Assembly (NCBI RefSeq): GCF_036226665.1
Contig: NZ_CP109007.1
Coordinates: 6,014,001-6,078,000, forward strand
Direction: 5' to 3'
From: Streptomyces sp. NBC_00691
Lineage (GTDB): Bacteria; Actinomycetota; Actinomycetes; Streptomycetales; Streptomycetaceae
Length of the DNA: 64,000 nt
Shown: positions 56,601 to 64,000 of the stretch, one piece after another
Layout: each line of letters begins with the position of its first letter
Position numbering within the stretch: position 1 is the stretch's first letter
Program-made: the position numbers and the translations under genes
Notes under the pieces: model-generated
The model's database searches: none
The model's input: only the letters and a program-made list of their open reading frames with translations
What the model was told of the DNA's origin: nothing

Positions 56601-59600
56601 ATGGCCGGCGAGAGCGACGGCCGCGCCGCGCGGGGCCCCGTCGAGGAAGTGCTCTGCGGCCTCTTCGCCGACGTCCTCGGCCGGTCCTCCGTCACCGTCG
56701 ACGACCACTTCCTGCGGCTCGGCGGGCACTCCCTGCTTGCCACCCGGCTGGTCAGCCGCATCCGCGCCGCCCTCGGCGCGCGGATCACCGTGCGCGACAT
56801 CTTCCAGCACCCCACCGTGGCCCAGCTCGCCGAGCTGGTCGCGGCGGGCAGCGGAGAGCCGGCCCGTCCCGCACTGACGGTCCAGGACCGGCCCGAGCGG
56901 GTGCCGCTGTCGTCGGCGCAGCAGCGCCTGTGGTTCCTCGACCAGCTGGAAGGCCCCTCGGCCACCTACAACATCCCGCTGGCCGTACGGCTCACCGGCC
57001 GTCTCGACCCGGACGCCCTGCGCCTCGCGCTCACCGACGTCGTCGTCCGCCACGAATCGCTGCGGACCGTCTTCCGGACCGCCGACGGCGAGGCCCACCA
57101 GCACGTCCTCGCCGCCGACGGGATCGACGTACCCCTGACGAGGACGCGGGCCACCGAGGAGGACCTCGCCGGACTGCTCGCCGAGGAGAGCGCGCAGGTC
57201 TTCGACCTCACCACCGAACTGCCGATCCGTGCGGCCCTGTTCGAGCTGGCGGCCGACGAGCACGTCCTCATGGTCGTCACCCACCACATCGCCTCCGACG
57301 GCTGGTCGAACGCCCCCTTCTTCGCCGACCTCGGCCGCGCCTACGAGGCCCGCGGCGCGGGCGCCGCCCCCGAGTGGGCGCCGCTCCCCGTCCAGTACGC
57401 CGACTACACGCTGTGGCAGCGCGACCTCCTGGGCGCCGAACAGCTTCCCCAACTCGACCACTGGCGGGAGGCGCTGGCCGGCCTCCCCGAGGAGGCCACG
57501 CTGCCGGCGGACCGGCCCCGGCCGGCCGTGGCCTCCTACCAGGGCGCCACCCTCACCGTGTCCTGCCCCGCCCCGGTCCACCGGGCGCTGACCGGGCTCG
57601 CACGGGAGACCGGCACCACCGCCTTCATGGTGGCCCAGGCCGCCGTGGCCACCGTGCTCTCACGGTGCGGTGCCGGCACAGATGTCCCGATCGGTTCGCC
57701 GGTCGCGGGGCGGACGGATCAGGCTCTCGACGATCTCGTGGGCTTCTTCGTCAATACGTTGGTCCTGCGTACGGATGTGGGTGGTGATCCCACCTTCCGT
57801 GAGGTGTTGGGCCGGGTGCGGGAAACGGATCTTTCCGCGTGGGCTCATCAGGACCTTCCGTTCGACCGGCTTGTCGAGGTGCTCAACCCGGAGCGTTCGG
57901 CTTCCCGGCATCCGTTGTTCCAGGTGATGCTCACCGTGGGTGACACGGCGGTGGGCGCACCTGGACTCGGTGATCTGCGGGCGGAGTTCGTGGCTCCGGA
58001 GCTGCGGATCGCGAAGTTCGACCTGACGTTCGCGTTCGGTGAGCGGCGTGCGGCCGACGGGAGTCCCGACGGGCTCGACATCACCGTCGAGTACGCCACC
58101 GACCTCTACGAGCGCGCCACGGCCGAGGCCGTCGCGCACCGCCTCACCCGCCTCCTCACGGACGCGGTGACCGACCCCGACCGGCCGGTCTCCCGGCTGG
58201 CGCTCCTCAGCGACGAGGAGGACGGGAGGCTGGCCGAGTGGTCGGGACCGGCCACCGACGCGCCCCGACTGGGTCTCGACGGTCTGTTCGCCGGGCAGGC
58301 GGCGCGGTCGCCGGAGGCGACGGCGCTGGTCTTCGAGGACCAGGTGGTGTCGTACGGGGAGCTGGACGTGTGGTCGAACCGTCTGGCGCGTCATCTGACG
58401 GGCCGGGGTGTGCGTCCGGGGGATCTGGTGGCGGTGCATGTGGAGCGTTCGCCGCAGATGGTGGCCGCACTCCTCGCCGTCCTGAAGGCGGGGGCCGGGT
58501 ACACGATGCTGGACCCGCTGTTCCCCGTGGAGCGGCTGAACGGCGTCCTTGAGCAGGTGGCGCCGGCCGCGCTGATCACCCAGACGCATCTTCCACGACT
58601 CGCCACGGAGGCCGTGGTCGTCGACCTGACGGCCGAGACCGCCGAGGTGAGCGGGCTCTCCGGGGCCGCCGTGGAGACCGGCGGGTCGCCCGAATCCGTC
58701 GCGTGTGTGATGTTCACGTCGGGCTCGACGGGTCTGCCGAAGGGCGTGATGGCCTCCCACCGGGCGCTGGCCGCGACCTTCGTCGGGCCGGACTACCTGG
58801 CCTTCGGCCCGGAGCAGACCTTCCTGCAGTGCTCGCCCGTCTCGTGGGACGCCTTCGCCCTGGAGGTCTTCGGCCCGCTGCTGCACGGCGGAGTCTGTGT
58901 CCTCCAGCCCGGCCAGCACACGGACCCGTACCTCATCGCGGAGCTGGTGGAACAGCACCAGGTGACCACGCTCCAGATGTCCGCGAGCCTCTTCAACCAC
59001 ATGCTCGACGAGTACCCGGCGGTGTTCAGGGGGATCCGCGAGGCCATGACAGCGGGCGAGGCGGCCTCACCCGCGCACGTCACCCGCGCCCTCACCGACC
59101 ACCCGCAGCTGCATCTCCTCAACGGTTACGGTCCGGCGGAGAGCATGGGGTTCACGACGGTGTTCGTGATCGAGCCGGGGGTGGCCGCGGGTGCGGCGAG
59201 CATTCCGGTGGGTGGTCCGCTGGCGGGCAAGCACGCGTATGTACTGGATGTGAACCTGGAGCTGGTGGCTCCGGGGGTGCCGGGTGAGCTGTATGTCGCG
59301 GGGCATGGTCTCGCGCACGGCTACATCGGGCAGTCGGCGCTGACGGCGGACCGTTTCGTGGCGAACCCCTATGGTCCTGCCGGGGCGCGGATGTACCGGA
59401 CGGGTGACCTGGCCCGCTGGAACAAGCAGGGTGCGCTGGAGTACCTGGGGCGTGGTGACGAGCAGATCAAGCTGCGTGGTTTCCGGATCGAACCGGGTGA
59501 GATCGAGGCGGCGCTGATGGCGCACGGCTCGGTGGTGCAGGCCGCGGCGGTCGTGCGGGAGGACCGGCCCGGCGACAAGCGCCTGGTCGCGTACGTGGTC

Positions 59601-62600
59601 GGGGAGGCGGTGCCGGAGGAGCTGCGCCGGCACGTCGCCGCCCGGCTGCCCGAGCACCTGGTGCCGTCCGCGTTCGTCGTCCTGGACGCCCTGCCCCGTA
59701 CCGTCAACGGCAAGCTCGACCGCCGGGCGCTGCCCGCACCCGACGACACCACCGCCTCCGAAGGCGGACGAGCGCCCCGCAACCCCGCCGAGGAGATCCT
59801 CTGCGGACTCTTCGCCGACAACCTCGGCCTCGACTCCGTCAGCATCGACGACAACTTCTTCCACCGCGGCGGACACTCCCTCCGCGCCACCAAACTCACC
59901 TCCAGGATCCGTGAAGCCTTCGGCGTGCGGATCGGGGTGCGGGAGATCTTCCAGCACCCGACGGTGGCGCGGCTCGCCGAGCTGATCGCGGTGAGCGGCG
60001 GCGGCGAGGAAGAGCGCCCCGCGCTGATGGCAGGGGAGCGGCCCGAGCGGCTTCCGCTGTCCTCCGCTCAGCAACGTCTGTGGTTCCTCGACCAGTTGGA
60101 GGGGCCCTCTCCCACGTACAACATTCCGCTGGCCGTACGGCTCACCGGCCGCATCGACGTGGAGGCCCTGCGTCTCGCGCTCGTCGACGTCGTCGTACGC
60201 CACGAATCCCTTCGGACTTCCTTCCCCTCGGAGGGGGGCTCGCCGCACCAGGCGATCCGCCCTCTCGCGGCGACCGACCTCGCGCTCCCGGTGACCCCGG
60301 TGACGGAGGAGTCGCTGCCCCAGGTGCTGGCCGGACTGTCCGGCACCACGTTCGACCTCTCCACGGATCTGCCCATCCGCGCGGATCTGCTGGAGCTGTC
60401 CCCCGGGAAGCACGTGCTTCTGATGGTGATGCACCACATCGCCTCCGACGGATGGTCGAACGGCCCGCTCCTGCGGGACCTCTCCACGGCGTACACGGCC
60501 CGCTCCGCGGGCGCCGCCCCCGAGTGGGCGCCGCTCCCGGTCCAGTACGCCGACTACACCCTGTGGCAGCGGAGTCTCCTCGCCACCGATGAGGAGCGCC
60601 AAGTCGCCTTCTGGCGAAAGCAGTTGGCCGAACTGCCCGAGGAGGCGACCCTGCCCGCGGACCGGCCCCGGCCGGCCGTCGCCTCCTACCGCGGGGCCAC
60701 CCACGAGGTGACCGCCCCCGCGCGGACGCACGCTGCCCTGACCGGGCTGGCGCGTGAGACCGGAACCACCCTGTTCATGGTCGCTCAGGCCGCTGTCGCC
60801 ACCCTCCTGTCACGGTGCGGTGCCGGCACAGATGTCCCGATCGGTTCGCCGGTCGCGGGGCGGACGGATCAGGCTCTCGACGATCTCGTGGGCTTCTTCG
60901 TCAATACGTTGGTTCTGCGTACGGATGTGGGTGGTGATCCCACCTTCCGTGAGGTGTTGGGCCGGGTGCGGGAAACGGATCTTTCCGCGTGGGCTCATCA
61001 GGACCTTCCGTTCGACCGGCTTGTCGAGGTGCTCAACCCGGAGCGTTCGGCTTCCCGGCATCCGTTGTTCCAGGTGATGCTCACCGTGGGTGACACGGCG
61101 GTGGGCGCACCTGGACTCGGTGATCTGCGGGCGGAGTTCGTGGCTCCGGAGCTGCGGATCGCGAAGTTCGACCTGACGTTCGCGTTCGGTGAGCGGCGTG
61201 CGGCCGACGGGAGTCCCGACGGGCTCGACATCACCGTCGAGTACGCCACCGACCTCTACGGTCCCGGGACGATCGCGCGTCTGCTGGACCGCATGCTGCT
61301 CCTCCTGGAGTCCGCTGCGACGGAACCCGACGCCCGCGTCGGCGCGATGGCGCTCCTCCAGGAGGACGAGCGGGAACAGCTCACCGCGTGGGCCGGAGCC
61401 CCGACCGACAGTCCGGAACTCGGTCTCGACGGTCTGTTCGCCGGGCAGGCGGCGCGGTCGCCGGAGGCGACGGCGCTGGTCTTCGAGGACCAGGTGGTGT
61501 CGTACGGGGAGCTGGACGTGTGGTCGAACCGTCTGGCGCGTCATCTGACGGGCCGGGGTGTGCGTCCGGGGGATCTGGTGGCGGTGCATGTGGAGCGTTC
61601 GCCGCAGATGGTGGCCGCACTCCTCGCCGTCCTGAAGGCGGGGGCCGGGTACACGATGCTGGACCCGCTGTTCCCCGTGGAGCGGCTGAACGGCGTCCTT
61701 GAGCAGGTGGCGCCGGCCGCGCTGATCACCCAGACGCACCTGTCGGCCCTGTCCACCAGCGCGGCGGTCGTCGACCTGACGGCCGACATCGCCGAGGTGA
61801 GCGGGCTGTCGGGCGCGGCGGTGGAGACGGGCGGCTCACCGGAGTCGGTGGCGTGTGTGATGTTCACGTCGGGCTCGACGGGTCTGCCGAAGGGTGTGAT
61901 GGCCTCCCACCGGGCGCTGGCCGCGACCTTCGTGGGGCCGGACTACCTGGCCTTCGGCCCGGAGCAGACCTTCCTGCAGTGCTCGCCCGTCTCGTGGGAC
62001 GCCTTCGCCCTGGAGGTCTTCGGCCCGCTGCTGCACGGCGGAGTCTGTGTCCTCCAGCCCGGCCAGCACACCGATCCCCATCTGATCGCGGAGCTGGTCG
62101 AGCGGCATCGGGTCACGTCGCTCCAGATGTCCGCGAGCCTCTTCAACCACATGCTCGACGAGCACCCCGAGACCTTCGCCCACGTCAAGGAGGCCATGAC
62201 CGCAGGAGAAGCGGCGTCCCCGACCCACACGGCGAGGGCGCTGGCCGACCACCCGCGGCTGCGCCTGCTGAACGGTTACGGTCCGGCGGAGAGCATGGGG
62301 TTCACGACGGTGTTCGTGATCGAGCCGGGGGTGGCCGCGGGTGCGGCGAGCATTCCGGTGGGTGGTCCGCTGGCGGGCAAGCACGCGTATGTACTGGATG
62401 CGAACCTGGAGCTGGTGGCTCCGGGGGTGCCGGGTGAGCTGTATGTCGCGGGGCATGGTCTCGCGCACGGCTACATCGGGCAGTCGGCGCTGACGGCGGA
62501 CCGTTTCGTGGCGAACCCCTATGGTCCTGCCGGGGCGCGGATGTACCGGACGGGTGACCTGGCCCGCTGGAACAAGCAGGGTGCGCTGGAGTACCTGGGG

Positions 62601-63974
62601 CGTGGTGACGAGCAGATCAAGCTGCGTGGTTTCCGGATCGAACCGGGTGAGATCGAGGCGGCGCTGATGGCGCACGGCTCGGTGGTGCAGGCCGCGGCGG
62701 TCGTGCGGGAGGACCGGCCCGGCGACAAGCGCCTCGTCGCGTACGTGGTCGGGGAAGCGGTGCCGGAGGAGCTGCGCCGGCACGTCGCCGCCCGGCTGCC
62801 CGAGCACCTGGTGCCGTCGGCGTTCGTCGTCCTGGACGCCCTGCCCCGTACCGTCAACGGCAAGCTCGACCGCCGGGCGCTGCCCGCACCCGACGACACC
62901 ACCGCCTCCGACGGCGGACGAGCGCCCCGCAACCCCGCCGAGGAGATCCTCTGCGGACTCTTCGCCGACAACCTCGGCCTCGACTCCGTCAACATCGACG
63001 ACAACTTCTTCCACCGCGGCGGACACTCCCTCCGCGCCACCCGCCTCATCAGCCGCATCCGCGCCGTCTGGGACACCCGCATCACCATCAGCGACCTGTT
63101 CCGGAGCCCCACCCCGGCCCTCCTCGCCGAGCAGATCGCGGCCGGCAGCGGCGACGACCCCCTCGGCACCGTGCTGCCCATCCGGGCCGTCACGGAGGCG
63201 AACTCCGCTGAGGCGCCCCTGTTCTGCGTCCACGCCGTCTCCGGGATGAGCTGGGGGTACGCCGGTCTGCTGCCCCACCTCGACCAGGACCGGCCGGTCG
63301 TCGCACTCCAGGCCCGCAGGCTCGGCGGCCCGCACCAGGCGCCGTCCTCCATCGAGGAGATGGCCGACGACTACCTGGCCGAGATCCGCAGGATCCAGCC
63401 GCACGGCCCGTACCACCTGCTCGGCTGGTCGTTCGGCGGTCTGGTCGCGCACGCCGTGGCGGCCAGGCTCGAAGCGGCGGGGGAGGACGTGGCCCTGCTG
63501 GCGCTGCTCGACTCCTATCCGCTGCCCGACGGGTTCCGCGCGCCGGAGATCGACGGCCGGCACGTGCTGACCGCCCTCCTCGGCTCCGCCGGTGAGACGG
63601 TGGAGGTGCGCTGCGCCGACACGACACCGGACATCGGCGAACTCGCCGACGCGCTGCGCCGGTCGGACCCGGTGCTCGGCGCCCTGGAGCACGCGCAGGC
63701 GGCGGCCGTCGTGGCGGCCACCCTCGACAACCTGCGGATGCGCTACCGGTACGTGCCCGACGTCCGGTTCGGCGGGGACGCGCTGTTCTTCGACGCCACC
63801 GGCACGCCCGCTCCCACCTCGGGCGCCGAGGCCTGGGCACCGTACGTGAGCGGGCGGGTCGAGGAGTTCGCCGTCGACTGCGAGCACGCCCGGATGACGG
63901 AGGCGGAGCCGCTGCGGGCGATCGGAGGTGTCCTGGCCCGGCGCCTGCGTCCTGCCCGTACCGCCCGCATCTGA
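53622..63974 (+). CDS. NRPS, modules 4-6 with thioesterase (C-A-PCP x3 - TE)
   Basis: A 3450-aa synthetase starting at GTG 53622, which overlaps the stop of the first NRPS by 4 nt. It begins directly at the first C-domain motif (IPLSYAQQRLWFLAQLEG). Order: C4 (HHIASDGWS ~143), A4 ~485-985, PCP4 (~1036), C5 (~1222), A5 ~1550-2035, PCP5 (GGHSLRATKL ~2085), C6 (~2272), A6 ~2600-3085, PCP6 (~3135), TE ~3190-3450. The TE has GWSFGG (Ser ~3270), an Asp in LLDSYP and His in DCEHARM. Pocket residues: A4 DAYWWGGTF (close to the Val code); A5 and A6 both DALQMAGGF, which I do not recognise. The TE should release the finished hexapeptide by hydrolysis or cyclization. Confidence 0.92.
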   Translation: MIPLSYAQQRLWFLAQLEGPSATYNIPLALRLTGTLDTEALTLALGDVLARHESLRTVYPERDGTPYQEIREAADVRLDLPVLAATEETLAAVLAAESAHVFDLAVDLPVEARLIRLDRTAAPAGADAPAPADDEHVLLVVMHHIASDGWSIAPLLRDLSHAYRARLAGRAPEQDPLEIQYADYTLWQHELLGEAEAEDSVMARQIAYWRERLAGLPAEATLPADRPRPAVASYRGDTRTLHCPPATHAALVELARGSGATLFMAAQAALATVLAASGAGTDVPVGSPVAGRTDEALDDLVGFFVNTLVLRTDVSGDPTFRELLERVRATDLAAWAHQDLPFDRLVEALNPERTGDRHPLFQVMLTLVQAGAAEAGTSSDGADFPGLTTRAEYSPTSTAKFDLTVGFDEHLTDDGRPGGLDITAEYATDLYDPETVEALLARLGRLLAEAVAHPDTPLSGLDLLDPAERTLLLDTWTGRATPVPDASLAALFAEQAVRTPDAVALTQAGRGYTYAEADALTNRFAHRLGSLGVGPETVVAVLMERSVDLVLTLLGITKAGGVYAPLNAVDPASRLTRILADTAAPVLLVDPALADHEILTAATGVRTVLVDGLDRDPELDAHPETAPEVVTHPDQWLYVMFTSGSTGVPKGVAITHRDVAELALDHRWTRPAHARVLFHSPHTFDATTYELWAPLLRGGTVAVAPPGVLDTAAMAAVLAEESITGLWLTAGLFRLVAEEDPGAFAGLGEVWTGGDVVPPEAVRRVMDACPDLTVVNGYGPTETTTFATSHEIRRPFDYDGALPIGRPLDNTRLYVLDDHLGLVAPGVPGELYIAGAGLARGYLGRPAQTAERFVADPYGSVAGSRMYRTGDLVRWSREGEIEYLGRADQQVKLRGFRIEPGEIESALVAHDSVAQAAVIVREDRPGDKRLVAYLVGNAGDSGTANTDVDTAALRRHAVDALPEYMVPSAFVVLDALPLTGNGKLDRRALPQPVMAGESDGRAARGPVEEVLCGLFADVLGRSSVTVDDHFLRLGGHSLLATRLVSRIRAALGARITVRDIFQHPTVAQLAELVAAGSGEPARPALTVQDRPERVPLSSAQQRLWFLDQLEGPSATYNIPLAVRLTGRLDPDALRLALTDVVVRHESLRTVFRTADGEAHQHVLAADGIDVPLTRTRATEEDLAGLLAEESAQVFDLTTELPIRAALFELAADEHVLMVVTHHIASDGWSNAPFFADLGRAYEARGAGAAPEWAPLPVQYADYTLWQRDLLGAEQLPQLDHWREALAGLPEEATLPADRPRPAVASYQGATLTVSCPAPVHRALTGLARETGTTAFMVAQAAVATVLSRCGAGTDVPIGSPVAGRTDQALDDLVGFFVNTLVLRTDVGGDPTFREVLGRVRETDLSAWAHQDLPFDRLVEVLNPERSASRHPLFQVMLTVGDTAVGAPGLGDLRAEFVAPELRIAKFDLTFAFGERRAADGSPDGLDITVEYATDLYERATAEAVAHRLTRLLTDAVTDPDRPVSRLALLSDEEDGRLAEWSGPATDAPRLGLDGLFAGQAARSPEATALVFEDQVVSYGELDVWSNRLARHLTGRGVRPGDLVAVHVERSPQMVAALLAVLKAGAGYTMLDPLFPVERLNGVLEQVAPAALITQTHLPRLATEAVVVDLTAETAEVSGLSGAAVETGGSPESVACVMFTSGSTGLPKGVMASHRALAATFVGPDYLAFGPEQTFLQCSPVSWDAFALEVFGPLLHGGVCVLQPGQHTDPYLIAELVEQHQVTTLQMSASLFNHMLDEYPAVFRGIREAMTAGEAASPAHVTRALTDHPQLHLLNGYGPAESMGFTTVFVIEPGVAAGAASIPVGGPLAGKHAYVLDVNLELVAPGVPGELYVAGHGLAHGYIGQSALTADRFVANPYGPAGARMYRTGDLARWNKQGALEYLGRGDEQIKLRGFRIEPGEIEAALMAHGSVVQAAAVVREDRPGDKRLVAYVVGEAVPEELRRHVAARLPEHLVPSAFVVLDALPRTVNGKLDRRALPAPDDTTASEGGRAPRNPAEEILCGLFADNLGLDSVSIDDNFFHRGGHSLRATKLTSRIREAFGVRIGVREIFQHPTVARLAELIAVSGGGEEERPALMAGERPERLPLSSAQQRLWFLDQLEGPSPTYNIPLAVRLTGRIDVEALRLALVDVVVRHESLRTSFPSEGGSPHQAIRPLAATDLALPVTPVTEESLPQVLAGLSGTTFDLSTDLPIRADLLELSPGKHVLLMVMHHIASDGWSNGPLLRDLSTAYTARSAGAAPEWAPLPVQYADYTLWQRSLLATDEERQVAFWRKQLAELPEEATLPADRPRPAVASYRGATHEVTAPARTHAALTGLARETGTTLFMVAQAAVATLLSRCGAGTDVPIGSPVAGRTDQALDDLVGFFVNTLVLRTDVGGDPTFREVLGRVRETDLSAWAHQDLPFDRLVEVLNPERSASRHPLFQVMLTVGDTAVGAPGLGDLRAEFVAPELRIAKFDLTFAFGERRAADGSPDGLDITVEYATDLYGPGTIARLLDRMLLLLESAATEPDARVGAMALLQEDEREQLTAWAGAPTDSPELGLDGLFAGQAARSPEATALVFEDQVVSYGELDVWSNRLARHLTGRGVRPGDLVAVHVERSPQMVAALLAVLKAGAGYTMLDPLFPVERLNGVLEQVAPAALITQTHLSALSTSAAVVDLTADIAEVSGLSGAAVETGGSPESVACVMFTSGSTGLPKGVMASHRALAATFVGPDYLAFGPEQTFLQCSPVSWDAFALEVFGPLLHGGVCVLQPGQHTDPHLIAELVERHRVTSLQMSASLFNHMLDEHPETFAHVKEAMTAGEAASPTHTARALADHPRLRLLNGYGPAESMGFTTVFVIEPGVAAGAASIPVGGPLAGKHAYVLDANLELVAPGVPGELYVAGHGLAHGYIGQSALTADRFVANPYGPAGARMYRTGDLARWNKQGALEYLGRGDEQIKLRGFRIEPGEIEAALMAHGSVVQAAAVVREDRPGDKRLVAYVVGEAVPEELRRHVAARLPEHLVPSAFVVLDALPRTVNGKLDRRALPAPDDTTASDGGRAPRNPAEEILCGLFADNLGLDSVNIDDNFFHRGGHSLRATRLISRIRAVWDTRITISDLFRSPTPALLAEQIAAGSGDDPLGTVLPIRAVTEANSAEAPLFCVHAVSGMSWGYAGLLPHLDQDRPVVALQARRLGGPHQAPSSIEEMADDYLAEIRRIQPHGPYHLLGWSFGGLVAHAVAARLEAAGEDVALLALLDSYPLPDGFRAPEIDGRHVLTALLGSAGETVEVRCADTTPDIGELADALRRSDPVLGALEHAQAAAVVAATLDNLRMRYRYVPDVRFGGDALFFDATGTPAPTSGAEAWAPYVSGRVEEFAVDCEHARMTEAEPLRAIGGVLARRLRPARTARI
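57660..59905 (+). repeat. Direct repeat copy 1 (module 5: end of C, A, PCP)
   Basis: Matches 60810-63055 at an offset of exactly 3150 nt. Blocks such as 57661-58110 differ at only about one base in 450. Patches near 58588-58700 and 58920-59120 are diverged. Confidence 0.85.
60810..63055 (+). repeat. Direct repeat copy 2 (module 6: end of C, A, PCP)
   Basis: Partner of 57660-59905. It keeps the same A-domain pocket residues and an almost identical carrier domain. Diverged patches inside the repeat show that exchange was piecewise, as in gene conversion. Confidence 0.85.
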
Positions 63975-64000
63975 TCTCGGACGACCGCCCGCCCGGGGCC

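Noticed and set aside
45421..63974. Epimerization or dual C/E domains in the NRPS
   Set aside because: All five C domains have the ordinary HHIASDGWS motif, and no extra ~430-residue domain follows any carrier domain.

Overview
The window is a high-GC actinobacterial chromosome segment, almost certainly Streptomyces. The evidence is strong third-position G/C bias, a sporulation GntR regulator (WhiH) directly upstream of the principal sigma factor (HrdB), parE and parC in the same neighbourhood, an AfsR-type SARP regulator, and rare TTA codons confined to two regulators. The order whiH-hrdB-protease-parE ... parC-M16 peptidases-M23 peptidase-ptsH-PatA-like acetyltransferase-tdk resembles the hrdB region of the S. 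coelicolor core chromosome, as far as I remember it.

Region 1 (1-33.2 kb) is housekeeping and core genes: the 3' end of a glycogen-debranching-type glycosidase, a Nudix/NrtR-like protein, a fused ABC transporter, whiH, hrdB, a secreted trypsin-like protease, a small zinc-ribbon protein, and parE. Next come a NarL-type two-component pair, a DUF485/acetate-type symporter pair convergent with a CitAB-type two-component system, and a COG0523 GTPase. The block ends with parC, an active/inactive pair of M16 peptidases, an M23 cell-wall peptidase behind a c-di-AMP (ydaO) riboswitch, a GntR regulator, ptsH (HPr) behind a DasR-type operator, a PatA-like protein acetyltransferase, a DUF5998 protein, a phosphodiesterase-like protein and thymidine kinase. 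Many genes end at strong perfect hairpins.

Region 2 (33.2-41 kb) is the regulatory and accessory flank of a nonribosomal peptide cluster. It holds an unknown 145-aa protein, a striking protein with five 19-residue repeats, and an AfsR-like SARP-NB-ARC-TPR regulator. Divergent from that regulator is an XRE-NB-ARC regulator followed by a non-canonical ornithine-carbamoyltransferase-family enzyme. An MbtH protein and an 89-aa orphan follow on the minus strand. Both regulators carry a TTA codon. Two intergenic regions carry the same pair of CTGCCGCCC 9-mers at an 11-nt period, each pointing at a cluster gene, which fits a SARP operator.

Region 3 (41-64 kb) is the biosynthetic operon. Four overlapping genes encode a B12-binding glutamate mutase small subunit, the mutase large subunit, a class II aminoacyl-tRNA-synthetase-like enzyme without an anticodon-binding domain (asparagine-synthetase-like), and a stand-alone FMN glutamate-synthase domain. 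Two translationally coupled NRPS genes follow, with six modules: A-PCP / C-A-PCP / C-A-PCP // C-A-PCP / C-A-PCP / C-A-PCP-TE. The A-domain pockets come in three pairs (1=2, 3~4, 5=6), so the simplest prediction is an AABBCC-type hexapeptide without epimerization domains. The mutase/amidase-like/FMN cassette probably makes an unusual amino acid, for example 3-methylaspartate or its amide. None of the six pockets looks like a classical Asp/Asn pocket, so the building block is open. The cluster may continue past the right edge.
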